Shown: positions 40,090 to 43,084 of the stretch, piece by piece | Position numbering within the stretch: the stretch's first letter is position 1 | Layout: the number at the start of each line of letters is the position of its first letter | Source of the DNA: Pseudomonas sp. TNT3 | GTDB taxonomy: Bacteria > Pseudomonadota > Gammaproteobacteria > Pseudomonadales > Pseudomonadaceae | NCBI RefSeq assembly: GCF_010095445.2 | Contig: NZ_WFGV02000049.1 | Coordinates: 1 to 43,084, forward strand | Length of the DNA stretch: 43,084 nucleotides | Reading direction: 5' to 3' | Program-made: the position numbers and the translations under genes | Notes under the pieces: model-generated | What the model was told of the DNA's origin: nothing | What the model saw: only the letters and a program-made list of their open reading frames with translations | The model's database searches: none

Positions 40090-40812
40090 TCAGTTCGACG
40101 CACGGTAAAGTCCGTGCGCATCGATGTAGGCCAGGACCGCGTCGGGCACCAGGAAACGTACCGACTTACCGCTGGCCAGCAGTTGACGGATCTGGGTGGC
40201 GGATACCGCAAGCGGTGTCTGCCAGACGAATGCAATCTGTCCGCTCGGCCCTTTGAGGGCCAGCGGGTCGCTCACCGAGCGCGCTGCCAGCAGGTTGCGC
40301 AAGGCATCCGGCGGTTCGCTGTCGGCATCCGGGCGTTGCAGCACCAGGATGTGGCAATGCTGGAGCAACTCTTCCCAGCGGTGCCAAGTGGGCAGGCCGC
40401 AAAAAGCGTCCCAGCCCAAAAGTAGAAAAACCTGGTCTTCAGCGGCCAGCTCGGCACGCATCAGTTCCAGGGTATCGATGGTGTAGGACGGTTTGTCCCG
40501 CTGCAATTCGCGGGCATCCACTACCAACGGCGCCACACCGGCCACCGCGCACTCAACCATTGCCAGACGGTCTTTTGCCGACACTTGCGGCGTGCCGCGA
40601 TGAGGCGGCCGGGCACTCGGCGTCAGTCGCAACTCATCCAGCGCCAGCGATTCGGCGACTTCCAGTGCACCGCGCAAATGGCCGATGTGCACCGGGTCGA
40701 ACGTCCCACCCAGCATGCCAATGCGTCGCGGGGCGGGCTCGCGGGCAGGGACCGGCGTTGTCAGATCGAGGTCGCCCAAGTCAAACAGACGCCTGGCCGC
40801 GCAACTGGCCAT
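40090..40812 (-). CDS. nadD: Nicotinate-nucleotide adenylyltransferase NadD
   Basis: The 240-residue enzyme adenylates nicotinate mononucleotide in NAD synthesis. The nucleotidyltransferase signature GMLGGTFDPVHIGHLR with the HxGH motif begins about residue 32; SYTIDTLELMRAEL and the C-terminal ISATQIRQLLASGKSVRFLVPDAVLAYI are typical. The roughly 30-residue leader before it is not conserved; the ATG at 40812 lies within the end of proA (32-base overlap), and a downstream TTG near 40773 is an alternative start with little overlap. It is probably cotranscribed with proA and rsfS. Confidence 0.95.
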   Translation of the reverse strand: MASCAARRLFDLGDLDLTTPVPAREPAPRRIGMLGGTFDPVHIGHLRGALEVAESLALDELRLTPSARPPHRGTPQVSAKDRLAMVECAVAGVAPLVVDARELQRDKPSYTIDTLELMRAELAAEDQVFLLLGWDAFCGLPTWHRWEELLQHCHILVLQRPDADSEPPDALRNLLAARSVSDPLALKGPSGQIAFVWQTPLAVSATQIRQLLASGKSVRFLVPDAVLAYIDAHGLYRASN

Positions 40813-42052
40813 CACCGACCACGATGTACTTCTCGCAGGTCAGACCTTCGAGACCCACCGGGCCACGGGCGTGCAGCTTATCAGTAGAAATGCCAATCTC
40901 GGCACCCAATCCGTATTCGAAGCCATCGGCGAAGCACGTCGGAGTGTTGATCATCACCGACGCCGAATCGACTTCCGCCACAAAACGCCGGGTATCGCCG
41001 ACGTTTTCACTGACGATCGAATCGGTGTGATGGGAGCCGTACTGATTGATGTGTTCGATCGCCTGGTCCAGGCCATCAACGACACGGATCGACAGAACCG
41101 GCGCCAGGTATTCGGTATTCCAGTCTTCTTCCGTCGCCGCTACCGCATCGATGATCGCCCGGGTGCGCTCACAACCGCGCAATTCAACGCCTTTCTCGCG
41201 GAACTGTGCAGCCATGGACGGCAGGAAATCCCCGGCAACGGCTTGATCCACCAGCAGCGTTTCCATCGCGCCGCAAATGCCATAACGGTAGGTCTTGGCA
41301 TTGAAAGCGATGCGCTGGGCTTTCGGCAGATCGGCATGAGCACTGACATAAACGTGGCAGATGCCGTCCAGATGCTTGATCACGGGTACACGGGCATCGC
41401 GGCTGACACGCTCGATCAGGCCACGGCCGCCACGGGGCACGATGACGTCGACGTATTCCGGCATGGTGATCAATGCACCAACGGCGGCACGGTCGGTGGT
41501 CTCGACCACTTGTACAACGGCGGCCGGCAGTTCTGCCTCGGCCAGACCGCGCTGGATGCAAGCGGCAATCGCCCGGTTGGAATGAATCGCCTCGGAGCCG
41601 CCGCGCAGAATGGTCGCGTTACCGGACTTCAGGCACAGGCTTGCAGCATCGATGGTCACGTTGGGGCGGGATTCATAGATGATCCCGATCACACCCAGCG
41701 GTACGCGCATCTTGCCGACCTGAATACCTGAGGGTCGAAAACTCATGTCGCGTATGGCACCCACCGGGTCTGGCAGGGCCGCGACCTGGCGCAAGCCGAC
41801 GATCATGCCGTCGATGCGATCCGGCGTCAGCGCCAGGCGCTCAAGCAGCGCGGGCTCAAGACCATTGGCGCGACCAGCAGCCAGATCCAGTTCATTGGCA
41901 GCGGTCAGCTCGGCGCGTGCAGCGTCCAGCGCATTGGCGGCAGCTTGCAGGGCGCGGTTTTTCTGCGCGGTGCTGGCACGGCCGATGACGCGGGACGCTT
42001 CGCGAGCAGCGCGACCCAGGCGGGTCATGTAGTCAAGAACGGACTCAGTCAT
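40781..42052 (-). CDS. proA: Glutamate-5-semialdehyde dehydrogenase (gamma-glutamyl phosphate reductase) ProA
   Basis: This 423-residue aldehyde-dehydrogenase-fold enzyme reduces gamma-glutamyl phosphate with NADPH in proline synthesis. Marks are VPLGVIGIIYESRPNVTIDAASLCLKSGNATILRGGSEA, PRGGRGLIERVSRDARVPVIKHLDGICHVYV and the catalytic cysteine in YRYGICGAMETLLV. The C-terminus LGAEIGISTDKLHARGPVGLEGLTCEKYIV is diagnostic. The proline kinase gene proB is not adjacent; in pseudomonads it is elsewhere, near obgE. proA heads the minus-strand run proA-nadD-rsfS-rlmH-mrdA-rodA-mltB-rlpA. Confidence 0.97.
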   Translation of the reverse strand: MTESVLDYMTRLGRAAREASRVIGRASTAQKNRALQAAANALDAARAELTAANELDLAAGRANGLEPALLERLALTPDRIDGMIVGLRQVAALPDPVGAIRDMSFRPSGIQVGKMRVPLGVIGIIYESRPNVTIDAASLCLKSGNATILRGGSEAIHSNRAIAACIQRGLAEAELPAAVVQVVETTDRAAVGALITMPEYVDVIVPRGGRGLIERVSRDARVPVIKHLDGICHVYVSAHADLPKAQRIAFNAKTYRYGICGAMETLLVDQAVAGDFLPSMAAQFREKGVELRGCERTRAIIDAVAATEEDWNTEYLAPVLSIRVVDGLDQAIEHINQYGSHHTDSIVSENVGDTRRFVAEVDSASVMINTPTCFADGFEYGLGAEIGISTDKLHARGPVGLEGLTCEKYIVVGDGQLRGQASV

Positions 42053-42241
42053 GGTCTTGGCGAGGTCTTAGATAAGGTTTGATAAAGAGTAAAGCGGCAG
42101 ATTATAGCTGTCGTGTCTCCTGACTAACAGCAGTGACGGGCGGATGGTCGAAATGGAAGGCGATTTGCCGACGTTCAGACGTGATTAAGCTTCAAATTGT
42201 TATCATCACGACTCATTCACCGCTGATAAACGCTACTGATC

Positions 42242-42940
42242 ATGACCAATCTGACTCTTCGAGCGTCCGCTACGCGGCAGCCCAAGGCGCTTCCAGATGC
42301 GTTTTTCAACCGCGACGCCCAAACGCTGGCCCGGGATTTACTCGGCAAAGTTATCCGTCATCGGGTCGGTGATCTATGGCTCAGTGCCCGAATCATCGAA
42401 ACCGAGGCCTATTATTTCGACGAAAAAGGCAGCCACGCCTCACTCGGCTACACAGAAAAGCGTAAGGCTTTGTTTCTGGATGGCGGCCACATCTATATGT
42501 ACTACGCCCGAGGTGGCGACTCTCTGAACTTCAGCGCCCACGGTCCCGGCAACGCCGTACTAATCAAGTCCGCCTACCCATGGACAGATGACTTGAGTGG
42601 ACCGGCAAGCCTGGCGCAGATGCTGCTCAACAGCCCCGACGCCCAGGGACGCCCTCGCCCCTCGCAAAAGCTGTGTGCCGGTCAGACCCTGCTGTGCAAG
42701 GCACTCGGGCTGAAAGTCCCCGTCTGGGATGGCAAGCGCTTCGATCATGAGATATTGCTGGTGGAAGATGCCGGCCCTGCTCCCACCCACATCATTCAAA
42801 CCACACGACTGGGCATCCCCCATGGACGTGACGAACACCTGATGTACCGCTTCGTTGATGGCGCCTACGCGCCCTATTGCACGCGGAACCCGTTGCGACG
42901 CGGACAGGTCGAAGGGCGGGATTATTTTTTGCTGACTTGA
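42242..42940 (+). CDS. mpg: DNA-3-methyladenine glycosylase (AAG/Mpg type)
   Basis: This 232-residue base-excision enzyme matches the mammalian-type alkyladenine glycosylase fold: FFNRDAQTLARDLLGKVIRH at the N-terminus, ARIIETEAYYFDEKGSHAS with the conserved glutamate that activates water, GHIYMYYARGGDSLNFSAHGPGNAVLIKSAYP, and LLVEDAGPAPTHIIQTTRLGI. It should excise 3-methyladenine and hypoxanthine. It diverges from proA. The AidB-like gene is another product whose family is linked to alkylation stress, but it is far away in this window. Right after the stop comes a REP-like scrap and an IS end. Confidence 0.93.
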   Translation: MTNLTLRASATRQPKALPDAFFNRDAQTLARDLLGKVIRHRVGDLWLSARIIETEAYYFDEKGSHASLGYTEKRKALFLDGGHIYMYYARGGDSLNFSAHGPGNAVLIKSAYPWTDDLSGPASLAQMLLNSPDAQGRPRPSQKLCAGQTLLCKALGLKVPVWDGKRFDHEILLVEDAGPAPTHIIQTTRLGIPHGRDEHLMYRFVDGAYAPYCTRNPLRRGQVEGRDYFLLT

Positions 42941-42965
42941 ACGATGGACGCCCCACTTGTGGGAG

Positions 42966-43084
42966 ATTCTATGTTGCCCAGCAACACAAAATTCTCAAGC
43001 CGATAGGTATTCGCTCTGATTTTTCATCAGAGCGAACGCCACCCGACAGAGCTTGCGAGCCAAGGCCACCAAAGCCTGAGTTTT
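42966..43084 (-). mobile_element. End of an IS110-family insertion sequence (cut by window end)
   Basis: The boundary with host DNA is inferred to be just after a truncated REP-like TTGTGGGAG at 42957-42965. The stretch up to the transposase stop (42994) would then be the short non-coding 3' end of the element. Elements of this type lack long inverted repeats, so the exact edge cannot be fixed from one end. Confidence 0.55.
42994..43084 (-). CDS. IS110-family transposase, C-terminal 30 residues only
   Basis: The minus strand reads ...TQALVALARKLCRVAFALMK then NQSEYLSA and a TGA (complement of 42994-42996). The ALxALARKLxRxAFALMK helix is the ordinary C-terminus of IS110/IS1111 (Transposase_20) enzymes, which use a DEDD-type catalytic domain and an RNA guide. 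The catalytic parts lie outside the window. A perfect 10-bp inverted repeat (43011-43035) sits inside this coding tail. Confidence 0.65.

Noticed and set aside
1..43084. CRISPR arrays, tRNA or rRNA genes, prophage or toxin-antitoxin modules
   Set aside because: No regularly spaced direct repeats, cloverleaf-like sequences, phage structural genes or paired small toxin genes were seen. All dispersed repeats are palindromic REPs.

Overview
This is a stretch of core chromosome from a gamma-proteobacterium, almost certainly a Pseudomonas of the fluorescens lineage. The protein families, the GC-rich codon use and the gene order all agree with this: hrpB, fieF, an Lrp regulator, rluE, amn, an AidB-like dehydrogenase, ladS, thiD-thiE-hemL, miaB, phoH-ybeY-corC-lnt, leuS-lptE-holA, arfA, lipB-lipA, dacC-rlpA-mltB-rodA-pbpA, rlmH-rsfS-nadD-proA. 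From memory, this matches the P. aeruginosa PAO1 block around PA3961-PA4010. The dispersed palindromes between genes are of the REP type common in P. fluorescens and P. putida genomes.

Layout. 1-5.3 kb: truncated hrpB helicase (-), a small lipoprotein, the metal exporter fieF, a Q/N-rich envelope protein (-), an unexplained minus-strand transcript unit ending in a clear terminator, an Lrp-type regulator and a DUF2788 membrane protein. 5.3-11.7 kb (all -): rluE, amn, the AidB-like dehydrogenase and the LadS-type hybrid sensor kinase. 12.2-15.7 kb (+): thiD, thiE, hemL and a Sel1-repeat protein. 15.8-21.7 kb: DUF1820 (-), diverging from miaB (+), then the tightly packed phoH-ybeY-corC-lnt operon. 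21.7-29.3 kb: a YdcF/ElyC protein and a small unknown (both -), then leuS-lptE-holA, arfA and a lytic transglycosylase lipoprotein (+). 29.5-42.05 kb (all -): an LD-carboxypeptidase, the ybeD-lipB-lipA operon, dacC, and the rod-shape/cell-wall and ribosome-maturation run proA-nadD-rsfS-rlmH-pbpA-rodA-mltB-rlpA. 42.2-43.1 kb: an alkyladenine glycosylase gene (+) and the tail of an IS110-type transposase (-) cut by the window end.

How the genes work together. Three themes recur. (1) Envelope assembly: Lnt matures lipoproteins (LptE, RlpA and the lytic transglycosylases are clients), LptE completes the LPS translocon, and RodA-PBP2 with DacC, MltB and RlpA build and trim peptidoglycan. (2) RNA and ribosome function: RluE, RlmH, MiaB, YbeY, RsfS, LeuS and ArfA. 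(3) Cofactors: thiamine (ThiD/E), tetrapyrrole (HemL), lipoate (LipB/LipA), NAD (NadD).

I found no CRISPR array, tRNA, rRNA, defence island, prophage or biosynthetic cluster. The least explained signals are: a minus-strand terminator at 4052-4084 with no gene feeding it (candidate small RNA); a terminator-like hairpin inside the arfA reading frame; a perfect palindrome against the miaB -10 box; and an IS110 end abutting what looks like a broken REP. No search or folding tool was run. Family assignments are from recognised motifs and remembered synteny.
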